Positions 23,701 through 31,879 are shown, numbered from the stretch's first letter. The stretch: 64,000 bases of DNA from Deltaproteobacteria bacterium (GCA_016792625.1 JAEUKK010000139.1:1-64000), one strand, 5' to 3'. Numbers and translations: made by a program. Notes: generated from the sequence alone by a model not told the origin.

Positions 23701-25913
23701 CGCTGCTCGGCCACGAGCAGGTGCTGACGGGCCTCGTCGAGCTGGGCCTCGAGCGCGCCGCGGGCCGCTTTGGCCGCGTCACGCTCGAGCTGGGCCTCGA
23801 CCGCCGCGGCGCGGGCGCGCTCGGCCTCGAGGCTGGCCGCGTGGGCCTTGGCTTCGGCTTCGTCGCGGCGGCGCTCGGCCTCGCGCAGGGCCACCAAGGC
23901 GCGCTGGGCGTCGGCCAGGGCGGCCTCGACCTGGGCGGCGGACAGGTCGGCGGCGTCGCGCGAGGCGGCGGCGTCGGCGCGGGCGGCCTGGACGGCCACG
24001 AGTGCGTCACGCTCGGCCTTGCGGGCGAGCTCGGCGGCGGCGCGGGCGTTGTGGAGGTCTTGGGCCTGGTGCTCGAGCCGGGCGCGCAGCGCCTCGACCT
24101 CGGCCCGACCGCGCTCGACCTGCAGGCGGAGGGCCTCGGTGGCCCGGTCGGCGGCGCCCCGCTCCTCTTCGGCGGTCGCCCGGCCGCGCTCGGCCTCGGC
24201 GACGCGGGCCTGCGCCGCGGTGAGGGCGGCCTCGGCCTCGGCTTTGGCGTGCGCCGCGGCCTGCTGGTCGACCCGCGCCTCGTCGGCGGCGATCTTGGCG
24301 GCGTTGGCCTCGTGCACGGCGGCTTCGGCGCGCTGCTCGGCGGCCTCGGCGGCGGCGAGGGCCTTGTCGCGGCGGTAGCGCGCGGCCTGCGTGGCGGCGT
24401 CGGCCGCCTCGGACTTCTGCTGGGCCAGGGCGGTCTGCCGGGCCAGCTCGGACCGCTCGGCGCGCAGCTCGAGCTCCAGCGCGCGCACCGCGGCGACCTC
24501 GGCCAGCGCACGGTCACGCTCGGCGCGGGCCTCGTCCACGGCGAGCAGGGCCGCCTCGCGGTCGGCCTCGGCGGCCGCGGAGCGGGCGTCGGCGGCGGTC
24601 GCGCGGGCGGCCAGGGCGCTGGCCACGGCCTCGAGGCGGCTGGTGCGCTCGCGCAGGTTGGCGAGGGCGGTGACGGCCTGCTGGCGCGCGTCCTCGGCGG
24701 CGCGCAGGCGGCCCAAGGCCCGGGCCTCGCTGGCCGCGGCGTTGTCAGCGACGCCCTCGGCCTCGGCCTGGCGCAAGCGCGCCTCGGCGGCGGCGGCATC
24801 AGCCTGGGCGCGGGCCTGCGCTTCGAGCTCGGCCTGGGCTTCGGCGGACTCGGCTCGGAAGAGCAGCTCTTCGGCCTGGCGCTGGGCGGCGGCGGCCTGG
24901 TCCTCGGCGGCGGCGGTGCGGGCGGCCAGCCGACCGAGCTCCTCGTCGGCGGCCTGGCGGGCGGTGACCGCGGCCTCGAGCTGCTCGCGCAGGGCCGCGC
25001 TGGCCTGCCGCTCGTGGCCGTTCGCGGCGTCGAGGGCTTCAAGCTCGGCTTCGAGGCGTCGAAGCTGGCGGAGCTGCTGCTCGGTGAGCTGGCGAAGGTC
25101 GGCCTCGGCCTCTTGGGCGGCGCGGGCCCCGACGCGGGCACGCTCGGCGAGATCAGCGTTGCGGCGGGCCTCTTCGCGCAGGTGGTCGCGCTCGGCGCTG
25201 ACCTGGGCCGCGCGGGAGGTTTGGGCCTCGGCCTCGTGCTGGGCGGCCGCGGCGCGCTGCTGGGCCTCGCGCTGGAGCTGGGTGGCCCGGGCCGCCTCGG
25301 CAGACGCGCCCTTGGCGCTGGCCAGGGCGTCTTCGAGGGCCTCGTTGGCGGCGTCGAGCTCGGTCTGCACCGCGAGCAGCTGCTGCTCGGCGTGGGCGAG
25401 CTGGGCCTGGGCCTGCTGGGCCGCCGCCTCGGCCGCGCGCCGAGCCCGGTGGGCCTCGACCAGCGCTGACTGGGCCTTCTCGGCGGCGAGCTTGGACATC
25501 TCGTGCTCGGCCGTCGCCGCGCTGGCCAGGGCCTCGGCGCGCTCGGCGCGGACGATGGCGTCGCGGGCGACCGCCCGGGCCTGCCGCGCGCGGGTCTCGG
25601 CGCCCTCGACCCGGGCCTGGGTGGCCACGGTCTCTGAGCGGGCGAGGGTGGCGTCGTGCAGGGCCGCTTCGACGTCGTCGCGGGCGCGCTCAGACTGGGC
25701 ACGGGCGCGCTCGAGCAGGGCGCGGGCGGCCTCGGCGTCGGCGCGGGCCATCGCCTCTGCCTGGCGGGCTTCGTCGACCTCGGCGTTCAGCTCGTCGGCC
25801 TCAGCGCGGGCCTGGTCGAGGGCCGCCTTGAGCTGGGCGAGCTGCGACTCCATCCCCCGGGCCTCGGCGCGGGCGCGGCGGGCTTCGTCCTGAACGTGCT
25901 CAAAGGGGTTCAT
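20790..25913 (-). CDS. Giant alanine-rich coiled-coil protein
   Basis: 1707 residues from the ATG at 25913, whose product starts MNPFEHVQDEARRARAEARG. Almost the whole chain is Ala, Glu, Arg, Gln and Leu with continuous heptad spacing, so it should form one very long coiled coil, hundreds of nanometres if unbroken. I see no membrane segment, signal peptide, or globular domain at either end. The open frame extends 77 codons further upstream, but that part has unlike composition and overlaps the promoter region of the divergent gene. No strong ribosome site is visible. Candidates are a cytoskeletal filament, a polar scaffold, or a nucleoid/SMC-like spacer. The same strand continues into the methyltransferase gene. 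Confidence 0.75.
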   Translation of the reverse strand: MNPFEHVQDEARRARAEARGMESQLAQLKAALDQARAEADELNAEVDEARQAEAMARADAEAARALLERARAQSERARDDVEAALHDATLARSETVATQARVEGAETRARQARAVARDAIVRAERAEALASAATAEHEMSKLAAEKAQSALVEAHRARRAAEAAAQQAQAQLAHAEQQLLAVQTELDAANEALEDALASAKGASAEAARATQLQREAQQRAAAAQHEAEAQTSRAAQVSAERDHLREEARRNADLAERARVGARAAQEAEADLRQLTEQQLRQLRRLEAELEALDAANGHERQASAALREQLEAAVTARQAADEELGRLAARTAAAEDQAAAAQRQAEELLFRAESAEAQAELEAQARAQADAAAAEARLRQAEAEGVADNAAASEARALGRLRAAEDARQQAVTALANLRERTSRLEAVASALAARATAADARSAAAEADREAALLAVDEARAERDRALAEVAAVRALELELRAERSELARQTALAQQKSEAADAATQAARYRRDKALAAAEAAEQRAEAAVHEANAAKIAADEARVDQQAAAHAKAEAEAALTAAQARVAEAERGRATAEEERGAADRATEALRLQVERGRAEVEALRARLEHQAQDLHNARAAAELARKAERDALVAVQAARADAAASRDAADLSAAQVEAALADAQRALVALREAERRRDEAEAKAHAASLEAERARAAAVEAQLERDAAKAARGALEAQLDEARQHLLVAEQRADQATMEARDALTRLDTVRAEADAARAARHSAEQARRHFEALSQQVDESVKIELEITRRRADEAEAQANKRAELHVAELIAAAEARLSDATAEAERRVQAAERLAEQRGVEARRLVERTRALVESAHVDARAAAEARVRSAEQQRDDALAQARADALVAISAARRERDEAIARAHLERDEATLRAQTQARAAIAQIELNRDAVVAQLRAERDAAQQQAEAAAQAAALARQVEDELHAAALTEAERQRTEAVAQAQRLIAEASAARDAALAGVEQALADAEAARSTARAEAEARVHAAEARAAERIEESEAAAHRLVAEAAAAREQAILQAEQRAEAAITAAEARAADVLRSAQAEAAAARAGVEAERAALHAQLDEDRQRTEAEAKALAEATFREAERAVAEAQAALEATRAEAAAQIATARAAADAEVTAARDRALLQVAEAAAAVARAEQRGAEALRHADEGAAAQIEAHRAAHREALAAVELRVANAFADQRAAHEAQIEAAVLRAEAAEQALTAAQAQLAAALSEAEARVSQRTAEIDAQAAAQIATAEARAAAAAIEAEQLVLRVRAEVEAHQRAAETDGALRVASAEAAADARAEGAEARVAALRLELDQRTAALRAEADAQITAARAQISALEGRLAAAEAGSAGAVAAAASLALAEATAAQATAALTEAQAERAALHQQLVVALAEATALRAAEHEAQEARAAAEAQVAEAAAALTLARGHAAIGARGSDGAAAHLELARAEAKDAREQQRLVELRLSAAERELDELRQAPGERADLHALRAQLEGNIARLRDENQDLSANLERALESQQGAVEQVGALQTALERERAVLEAARNAAEAARREAERSLTARTQSRAERDAARAAVDALRAELEMARQRVKDFESERQTALGAVRAAREEVRQARGRITQLEHALEEAQAEADAARTQQLRDVSWFMQTLREIRGGEGVESLLAELRGRDAG

Positions 25914-26131
25914 CTGGGGTCCCGGGAGGCGGAGGGGAGAGCGCGGCGGAGCATAAGCCGACGCCTGCTGGCGCGCCCTCTCTCTGTGGTGTTCGCTGCG
26001 CGGAGAATGACGCAGCCCGGGCCGCTCTGTCCGTTGTCGCACACGTGGAACCCACACGGGAGTGATCCCGAGATCGGGGGCGCGGCCCGGCGCCGCGGCA
26101 CCGGCGACAATAGGCGCCGGCGGGAGGTGCC

Positions 26132-26566
26132 ATGACCGATCCAATTGAGGGGGCCCGCGGCGGGCTGAGCTTGCGGGGCGCGACGCGGGAGCCCACGGTC
26201 TCGGGGGCGCCGGCGCCGCCGCGGATGAGCGCGGCCGCCCTCGCCGAGGCGCAGCTGGCCGCCTACCTCGTGGGGGACCTTGACGGATTCTGCGCCTGCT
26301 ACGCCGATGATGTGCGCGTGATCGGCGAGAGTGGCGAGGTCGAGCTCGAGGGCATGGAGCGCTTCCGTGCGCGCTACGCCTCGCTCTTCGCCCGCGGCGG
26401 CTACGGCGCGACGGTCAACGGCCGGCTCTTCTTGGCCGAGCACTGCGTCGATCTCGAGCATTGGTGGCGGGTCGACCCCGAGACCGGCGCCCGTTTTGAG
26501 GGCACCGCCCTCATCCGCTACAGCGTCGTGGACGGCAAGATCGCCGTGGTGCAGTTCCTGCGCTGA
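26132..26566 (+). CDS. NTF2-like (SnoaL-type) domain protein
   Basis: 144 residues, with GGGAGG a few bases before the ATG. The core (about 30-144) fits the nuclear-transport-factor-2-like cone fold: an initial helix AAALAEAQLAAYLVGDLDGFCACYADDVRVIG, a second helix GMERFRARYASLF, and beta-strands ending in ALIRYSVVDGKIAVVQFL. Members are small hydrolases, isomerases or ligand-binding proteins. It is divergent from the coiled-coil gene, and a perfect 9 bp hairpin directly after its stop probably ends the transcript, so it appears to be a single-gene unit. Confidence 0.75.
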   Translation: MTDPIEGARGGLSLRGATREPTVSGAPAPPRMSAAALAEAQLAAYLVGDLDGFCACYADDVRVIGESGEVELEGMERFRARYASLFARGGYGATVNGRLFLAEHCVDLEHWWRVDPETGARFEGTALIRYSVVDGKIAVVQFLR

Positions 26567-26568
26567 TC

Positions 26569-26591
26569 GGCGCCCGGCGCCCCCGGGCGCC
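26569..26591 (+). terminator. Hairpin after the NTF2-like gene
   Basis: GGCGCCCGG (26569-26577) and CCGGGCGCC (26583-26591) form a perfect 9 bp GC stem with a 5 nt loop, beginning 3 nt after the TGA. There is no T-tract, as is usual at this GC content, so efficiency is uncertain. Confidence 0.5.
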
Positions 26592-26789
26592 ACGCTGGTT
26601 CCGTGCGGGCTCCGTGCGGGCGCCGCGCGGGCTTCGCGCGGGCTTCGCCTTGGGCCGTTGAGGAGGGGCCGTGCCGGCCCGCCTTTTGGCGATTGGGGGG
26701 GGGGGCGCGCCGCGGATCGAGGGGCGCTCCGGGCGGGGTAGCCGGCCCTCCGGCCAGGCCCGGCTGCGAAGCGCGCGGAGCCACCCGTG

Positions 26790-26853
26790 GTGACATCCAG
26801 TGACATCGCCTTGTCACCAACTGGCACCCTGTGTCAGCTTCACCAAGTGCCAG
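26790..26853. promoter_or_regulatory. Inverted-repeat cluster upstream of the TSP3-repeat gene
   Basis: Two direct GTGACA copies (26790-26795, 26800-26805) are followed by the inverted TGTCAC (26812-26817), and then CTGGCAC (26821-26827) pairs with GTGCCAG (26847-26853). The core TGGCACCC-N-GTGTC (26822-26835) recurs at 60359-60372, upstream of the MopE-repeat gene. The cluster ends 45 bp before the ATG, a natural place for promoter and operator. Confidence 0.45.
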
Positions 26854-26898
26854 GGTCTCTGTGCGTTGTCCGCGCCCGCGGCCGCCCCCGGAGGACCC

Positions 26899-28167
26899 AT
26901 GAACGCCCTGCTGACCCTCGCGCTGCTCATTCGCTCGGCCGCTGCCGACCCCACCTGCACCAACGTCGATCTGGTTGAACCCCAGTTCCCCGCCGCCGCG
27001 CTGGTCAACGCCGGCGGCGGAGAGGTCGCGGTCACCTTCTGTGATGGTGAGTCGGCCTACACCAGCGACGTGGGCTTGGCCGCGCCGGCGTCGATCTGGT
27101 TCGCCACGGGCCACCTGACCCCTGTGGGCAACACCGTCGATCTCGGCGTGTTCTCTGTCGGTGAAGAGCTTGTGTTTGCCATTTATGTACGCAATACGGG
27201 CTACACCTACTACTCCGGCCCGGCCTCTCGCAACCCAGACGGTCAGGTGCACGCCGCGGTGAGTGATCTCGGCGATGGCCTGTACCTCGTCGGCTTCGAA
27301 GACCTGTTTGGCGGCGGGGATCGCGACTACGACGACATCAACATCATCGTGCAGGCCGAGGCGGTCATCGTCTGCCCCGACGCCGACGCGGACGGTGTCT
27401 GTGACGATGTGGACGCCTGTCCCGGCTCCGCCGACCCCTTCCAACTCGACACTGACGGCGACGGGCTGGGCGACGCCTGCGACACCTGCCCGCTCGACGT
27501 GCACGACGACAGCGACGGCGATGGGAGCTGTGACTCCGACGACCTGTGCCCGGGTGAGGACGACGGGCTGGACGGTGATCTCGACGACGTGCCCGACGCC
27601 TGCGACGCCTGCCCGCTGGACCTGCTCGACGACAGCGACGGGGACGGCAGCTGCGACTCGGACGACCTCTGCCCCGGCGCGGATGACGCAGACGACGGCG
27701 ATCTCGACGGGGTGCCCGATGCCTGCGACGCCTGCCCCCTCGACGTCGACGACGACAGCGACGGCGATGGCAGCTGCGACTCCGATGACCTGTGCCCGGG
27801 TGAGGACGACACGCTGGACGCCGATCTCGACGGTACGCCCGACGCCTGCGACACCTGCCCGCTGGACGCCGATGATGACAGCGACGGCGACGGCCTCTGC
27901 GCCGACGTGGACGCCTGCCCCGACACCACCGCTGACGCGCCGACCCGCGGCCTTGGGGTGAACCGCTGGGCCGACATCGACGGCGACGGCATCTTCGACA
28001 CGGTCCTGCCGAAGGGCCGGGGTCCCGGGCGGGGCTACACGATCGACGACACCGACGGCTGCTCCTGCGCGCAGATCATCGACAGCTGCGGCTACGGCGC
28101 CGGTCATGTGCAGCACGGCTGCAGCATCTCGGTGATGGACGCGTGGGTGGCCGGCGGCTGCCACTGA
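26899..28167 (+). CDS. Secreted DUF4114 / thrombospondin type-3 repeat protein
   Basis: 422 residues, start ATG 26899 with GGAGGA 3 bp upstream. A signal peptide (1-16) precedes a DUF4114-like beta domain (about 40-155, ending with the family motif GGGDRDYDDINIIV). Residues 158-350 are acidic thrombospondin type-3 repeats (CPLDVHDDSDGDGSCDSDDL type), expected to bind many Ca2+ ions; three units are exactly 41 residues (123 bp) and very similar. The last 70 residues form a Cys-rich module (DDTDGCSCAQIIDSCGYGAG, VQHGCSISVMDAWV) that I do not recognise but which looks like a surface-sorting or adhesion domain. It should be extracellular. The inverted repeats upstream are a likely control site. 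Confidence 0.82.
   Translation: MNALLTLALLIRSAAADPTCTNVDLVEPQFPAAALVNAGGGEVAVTFCDGESAYTSDVGLAAPASIWFATGHLTPVGNTVDLGVFSVGEELVFAIYVRNTGYTYYSGPASRNPDGQVHAAVSDLGDGLYLVGFEDLFGGGDRDYDDINIIVQAEAVIVCPDADADGVCDDVDACPGSADPFQLDTDGDGLGDACDTCPLDVHDDSDGDGSCDSDDLCPGEDDGLDGDLDDVPDACDACPLDLLDDSDGDGSCDSDDLCPGADDADDGDLDGVPDACDACPLDVDDDSDGDGSCDSDDLCPGEDDTLDADLDGTPDACDTCPLDADDDSDGDGLCADVDACPDTTADAPTRGLGVNRWADIDGDGIFDTVLPKGRGPGRGYTIDDTDGCSCAQIIDSCGYGAGHVQHGCSISVMDAWVAGGCH
27481..27849 (+). repeat. Three 123 bp tandem TSP3-coding units
   Basis: Units start at 27481, 27604 and 27727 and each encodes 41 residues beginning D-T/A-C-P-L-D and ending V/T-P-D-A-C. A fourth partial unit starts at 27850. The regular length and high DNA identity suggest recent duplication or recombination within the gene. 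Confidence 0.75.
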
Positions 28168-28177
28168 TCGCTCCGCT

Positions 28178-28216
28178 GCGTTGGGGGTCGGCCGCTGCAG
28201 GCTTGACCCCCAGCGC
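28178..28216. terminator. Bidirectional hairpin between convergent genes
   Basis: GCGTTGGGGGTC (28178-28189) and GACCCCCAGCGC (28205-28216) form a 12 bp stem with one mismatch and a 15 nt loop. It lies in the 85 bp gap between the ends of the TSP3-repeat gene and the DUF1552 gene, where a shared terminator is expected. Confidence 0.5.
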
Positions 28217-28252
28217 CTGTGGGCGGGCGCACGCTCGGCGCGCGACCGCCCT

Positions 28253-29737
28253 TTAGGCCAGCACGTCGCCGAGCGGCCCGGAGCTCGCGTCGCCAAAACG
28301 GGTCAGATCTGCGCCCATGGCTTGGCCCAGGGCCACCCAAAGGTCGCCGTGGCGCGCGCCGCGGGCGTCGACCAGCCGGCCTTGGCGCAGCGCGCCGGCC
28401 CCGCCGCCGATGACGACGAAGGGCATGTTGTCGTGCAGGTGGTTGTTCCCGTCGCAGACCTCGGTGCAGAGCACGGCGATGGTGTGGTCGAGCATCGTGC
28501 CGCTCTCTTCGGGGATCGCGTCGAGAAGGTCGAGGGTGGCGGCGAACTGGCTCACCCACCAACGCCGCTGCTGGGCGAAGGCCCGGTACTCTCGCGCGGA
28601 TTCGTCGTGGCGGCTGCCGTAGTGGCTGGCTTGGTGGCTGCGCATGTCGTAGCTTGGGTCATACATCTCGCTGCCTTCGAATCGCGACATGATGAGCTCG
28701 CTGGTGTGCACGCTGTTTTGGATGGTGGCGACCTTGGTGAGGCCGCAGGCCATCGCCAACACGGCGAGCTGGCTCTGGGCGGTCAGCACACGGGGGAAGT
28801 GGCCCGGGTCGCTGAGCGAAGCGTCGGAGATGCCGCTGAGATCGAGGCTGGGCGCGCCGCAGTCCACGTCGAGGCCGCCGCCCCCGCTGCTCGTGCCCTT
28901 GATGCGCAGCTCGAGCTCCCGCAGGGCGGCGAGGTGCACGTCGAGCTTGGCCTGCTCGAGCGACCCAAGCTGGGCCCGCAGCTGGTTCATATCGTCGAGC
29001 ATACCGTCAATGACGCTGACCTCGGTGGGGTCGGCCGGGCTCTCGCCCAGGTCTCCGCTGCCGCTGCCGCCCCCGCTGCCGAAGAGCGAGGCGAAGGCCC
29101 GACGGGGGTCGTCCTCGGGGGTCATGCTGCTGCCCGCGGTCGGGTAGGCGATGTGTTTGTCGCCGGATGCGCCCGAGAGCGTGGCGTGCACCCCGAGGTA
29201 GAGGTGCCGCCAGGGGGAGGAGGCGCCGACCGTGCGCGAGAGGTACTGGTCGATGCTCTCGTTGTTCCCGTAGTCGGCGGCGGTGAGCAGCTTCTTGGCC
29301 CCGCCGGGGTGGCTGCCCGCGTCGGTGCCGCCCATGCTCAGGTTGTTGAAAAAGAGCCCGCGGCTCTTGTAGCGCTCGAGCGGGCTGAGCAGCGGGCCGA
29401 GGTTGAAGCCCGAGCCGGCCCCCGTACAGTGCCAGGCCGAGGCTTCGCCGCTGTCGGACGCCCCGGCGACCCCGTCGGGGAAGTAGAAGAACAGGATGCG
29501 CCGGGCAGGGACCAAGGCGTGCGCGGACCGCGGCGCGAGCAGCCCGCCGGCCGCAGCGAGGCCGAGGGCGGAGCCGCCCAGACCGCGGAGGAAGGCGCGC
29601 CGATCCAGCGTCCAGGCGCGGCTGCCCGGGCCAAGGGGCTGGGGCGGGCGGAGGGACCGCCCGCGGGCGAGGGCCGGGGTGCGGGCGGTGCCGATGGGCG
29701 GGCCGCCGGGCGAGGGGAGGGGAGGGCGGCGGGTCAT
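28253..29737 (-). CDS. DUF1552 Tat-exported protein
   Basis: 494 residues. A twin-arginine signal (DRRAFLRG, Arg46 and Arg47, then a hydrophobic stretch ending SAHA) marks export of a folded protein. The body follows DUF1552: RILFFYFPDGV, FFNNLSMGGTDAGSHPGGAKKLLT, IDQYLSRTVG, HIAYPTAG, VLAMACGLTKVATIQ, SHYGSRHDESAREYR, HTIAVLCTEVCDGNNHLHDNMPFVVIGG. The fold is related to alkaline-phosphatase-like sulfatases. DUF1552 proteins are almost always encoded with a DUF1592 protein, as here, and the pair is frequent in Planctomycetes, Verrucomicrobia and Myxococcota. Its start overlaps the DUF1592 stop by 4 bp. Substrate unknown. Confidence 0.88.
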   Translation of the reverse strand: MTRRPPLPSPGGPPIGTARTPALARGRSLRPPQPLGPGSRAWTLDRRAFLRGLGGSALGLAAAGGLLAPRSAHALVPARRILFFYFPDGVAGASDSGEASAWHCTGAGSGFNLGPLLSPLERYKSRGLFFNNLSMGGTDAGSHPGGAKKLLTAADYGNNESIDQYLSRTVGASSPWRHLYLGVHATLSGASGDKHIAYPTAGSSMTPEDDPRRAFASLFGSGGGSGSGDLGESPADPTEVSVIDGMLDDMNQLRAQLGSLEQAKLDVHLAALRELELRIKGTSSGGGGLDVDCGAPSLDLSGISDASLSDPGHFPRVLTAQSQLAVLAMACGLTKVATIQNSVHTSELIMSRFEGSEMYDPSYDMRSHQASHYGSRHDESAREYRAFAQQRRWWVSQFAATLDLLDAIPEESGTMLDHTIAVLCTEVCDGNNHLHDNMPFVVIGGGAGALRQGRLVDARGARHGDLWVALGQAMGADLTRFGDASSGPLGDVLA

Positions 29738-31863
29738 CGGGCCTCCTCAGCGGACGGGCGGCGGTAGCGGAAGCTCTCGGACAGCACCAGGGCCCGCCAG
29801 AGCGCGCCGAGCTGGTGGCCCTCGGCGGCGAAGGTGACGTGCAGCGCGTCAATTGCGCAGGCCGTATCGGCGTTGGGCACCCGGCCGGCGGCGTAGCTCA
29901 GGGCCGACTGCGCGGCGCAGCGGGCGGGCGCGTCGGCCCCAGCGAGCAGGGCGCCGAGCGCGGCGGGGCCGTCAAAGTCGGCGCTGGTGCCGCTGCCGAT
30001 GCCCTCGACGTCGGTCAGCGCCCCGCTGCTGTCGATGGGGTGACCGTTGTCGTCGGGCCGCCAGGCGCCGATCGCGTCGTAGGCCTCGAGGCCAAAGCCG
30101 ATCGGATCGATGTGCTGGTGGCAGCCGGCGCAGACCGGGTCGTCGCTGTGCTGCTCGAAGCGCTCGCGGGTGGTCGCATCGGGATCGACGTCAGGCACGC
30201 CACCCGCCTCGGGGGGCGGCGCCCCGAGCTCTTGGCAGAGCAGGGTGGTGCGCACGAACAAGCCCCGCCGGACGGGGGAGGTCTGGTCGCTGTGGGCGGT
30301 CGCGGCCAGCACGCTCGCCCACCCGACCAGCCCCGCCCGGTCTGCGGGCACCTCGGCCAAAACCGCGGCGGCGGGGGTGGGCAGGCCGTAGAGCGCCGCG
30401 GTGTTCGGGCTCACCCTCACCGTACGGCCGGTGAGCAGGGCGGGCAGGCTGAGCCCACCCTCGGTCACCGCCCAGGCGTAGGTGAGGCCGGCCTCGCGGG
30501 CCAGCTCGGCCCGCATCTCGTCCGAGAAGCCCGGGTAGAGGGTGTTTTGGCGGGTCGCCGTGGCCAGCCGCTCGGTGCCCAGCCACTGGTCGCCGTAGCG
30601 GGCGAGCTGGGCCCGGCCAGCGGGGCTGCCCAGCAGCCGGTCGGCCTCGGCGGCCAGGGCCGCGGGGTCTTGGAGGGCCCCGGCCTCGGCCGCGGCGCGC
30701 AGGGCCGCGTCGGGCGGGCCGGCGGTCAAGGTGTAGGAGAGGGCCGAGGCCAGCTCGTGGTCGGTGAGCGCGAAGACGCCGTCGCCGCGGTCAATCCCGA
30801 GCTCAGAGCGGTAGAGAAAGGCCGGCGCGCTCAGGGCCACCCGGGCGGCCACCGCGAAGCCCGCGCCCGCGGCCAAGGCCTGGTAGCGGGCGCGCTCTTC
30901 GGCGCTGGGCGGCCGGCGGAAGGCCAGCGGCAGCAGCCGGTCGAGGCTGGCCGCCGCGCAGTCTGCGCCGGCGGGATCACAGCCGAGCAGGGTGGCCTGC
31001 TCGTCGACCAAGACGTCGGCCAAGGTGGCCGCGGCGGCCATGTAGCGCTCGAGGTGGGTGGCGGTGACCAGGCCCGCCTCGGCGCTGTTGTCGAAGGCGT
31101 AGTGCTGGGGCCGGCTCTCGACCGGGAAGTCGGCCAGCGGGTCGACGTCGCGCCAGCCACCGCCGCTGCTCGGGGCGTCGTCGCTGCAGTCAACGTCAAG
31201 CACGTTGTTTTCGCCGCCGTAGCCGTCGGGCTCATGCGCGGGGTTCTCGGGGTCGGTGATCCAGCTGCTGCCGTCGAGCACGAGCTTGTAGCTGCTGCGG
31301 CCCTCTGGCAGCGTGAAGGTGCCCCGCCAGAGGCCCAGGTCGTCGTCCCACCCGAGCGGCCAGCCGCCCGCCGCGGCGGTGGCCCCCCAGCCGTTGAACG
31401 AGCCGGCGACCACCACCGCGCCCGCGCTGCCCGCGTAGGTGAAGCTGTACTGGTCGCAGGGGAGGGCGACGCAGACGTCGTCTTCGCAGCTCTCGTGGCG
31501 GAGATCGCAGTCGCCGTCGTCGGCGCAGGCCGCGCCCGTCGCCGCGCCGGCGGCGCCGGCCAGGGTGGAGAAGATCGCCTCGACCGTGTTGGCGTACTCG
31601 ACCCGGGTGAGCAGCCGCAGCTGACGGGGCGGGAGGGAGGCCACGTCGCAGCTGAGCGGCGTGACCTCGACCCCGGAGCCATCGCCGCCCGTCGCCGTGC
31701 CATCGCCGGCTTCATCGGCGGGTGCGGGCCCGTCTTTGGCGCCGCAGCCGCTGATCAGGGCGAGGCTGAGCAGCGCAGAGCCGAGCGAAGAAGGCCGCGC
31801 CACCGGGAGGGGAGCGAGGCCAGGGGGCGGGGCGGGCGCGAGGGCGGGGAGGGGCGGGCGCAT
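29734..31863 (-). CDS. DUF1587/1595/1592/1588/1585 lipoprotein with CBM48-like insert
   Basis: 709 residues from the ATG at 31863, with AGGAGG just upstream; the frame stays open further but crosses the intergenic region. Lipobox ISGC (Cys40). DUF1587 begins at about 82 (LRLLTRVEYANTVEAIF). About 138-225 is an AMPK/CBM48-like carbohydrate-binding fold (VVVAGSFNGWG, LWRGTFTLPEGRSSYKLVLDG) not usual in this family. DUF1595 (LLPLAFRRPPSAEERARY), DUF1592, DUF1588 with the haem-type motif CAGCH (Cys578, Cys581, His582) and HIDPIGFGLEAYDAIG, and DUF1585 follow. A secreted, possibly haem-binding partner of DUF1552 acting on polysaccharide is a reasonable but unproven reading. Confidence 0.87.
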   Translation of the reverse strand: MRPPLPALAPAPPPGLAPLPVARPSSLGSALLSLALISGCGAKDGPAPADEAGDGTATGGDGSGVEVTPLSCDVASLPPRQLRLLTRVEYANTVEAIFSTLAGAAGAATGAACADDGDCDLRHESCEDDVCVALPCDQYSFTYAGSAGAVVVAGSFNGWGATAAAGGWPLGWDDDLGLWRGTFTLPEGRSSYKLVLDGSSWITDPENPAHEPDGYGGENNVLDVDCSDDAPSSGGGWRDVDPLADFPVESRPQHYAFDNSAEAGLVTATHLERYMAAAATLADVLVDEQATLLGCDPAGADCAAASLDRLLPLAFRRPPSAEERARYQALAAGAGFAVAARVALSAPAFLYRSELGIDRGDGVFALTDHELASALSYTLTAGPPDAALRAAAEAGALQDPAALAAEADRLLGSPAGRAQLARYGDQWLGTERLATATRQNTLYPGFSDEMRAELAREAGLTYAWAVTEGGLSLPALLTGRTVRVSPNTAALYGLPTPAAAVLAEVPADRAGLVGWASVLAATAHSDQTSPVRRGLFVRTTLLCQELGAPPPEAGGVPDVDPDATTRERFEQHSDDPVCAGCHQHIDPIGFGLEAYDAIGAWRPDDNGHPIDSSGALTDVEGIGSGTSADFDGPAALGALLAGADAPARCAAQSALSYAAGRVPNADTACAIDALHVTFAAEGHQLGALWRALVLSESFRYRRPSAEEAR

Positions 31864-31879
31864 CGGGCCTCCTGCCCGG

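Larger units (their letters stand above)
26567..26898. other. Intergenic region (332 bp) with hairpin, G11 tract and inverted repeats
   Basis: From left to right it holds the terminator hairpin at 26569-26591, short GC repeats (GTGCGGGCTCC, GCGCGGGCTTC at about 26601-26645), an unbroken run of eleven G at 26695-26705, and a cluster of inverted repeats at 26790-26853 just upstream of the TSP3-repeat gene. No reading frame here has convincing codon use. Confidence 0.5.

Noticed and set aside
19665..25469. A 1934-residue Gly/Leu-rich open reading frame on the plus strand.
   Set aside because: It is the exact complement of the coiled-coil gene; the GC-rich Ala/Glu/Arg codon pattern keeps antisense frames open. 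Repetitive Gly-Leu composition and lack of a ribosome site or domain argue against coding.
26695..26705. G11 homopolymer as a phase-variation switch.
   Set aside because: It lies about 190 bp from the next start and outside any promoter spacer that I can define; it may also be a sequencing artefact.
26822..26837. Possible sigma-54 promoter (TGGCAC at 26822).
   Set aside because: The -12 GC dinucleotide expected ten bases after the GG is absent here and at the related site 60359.
27481..27918. Regular tandem repeats considered as a CRISPR array.
   Set aside because: The 123 bp units are in frame, encode TSP3 motifs and have no unique spacers.
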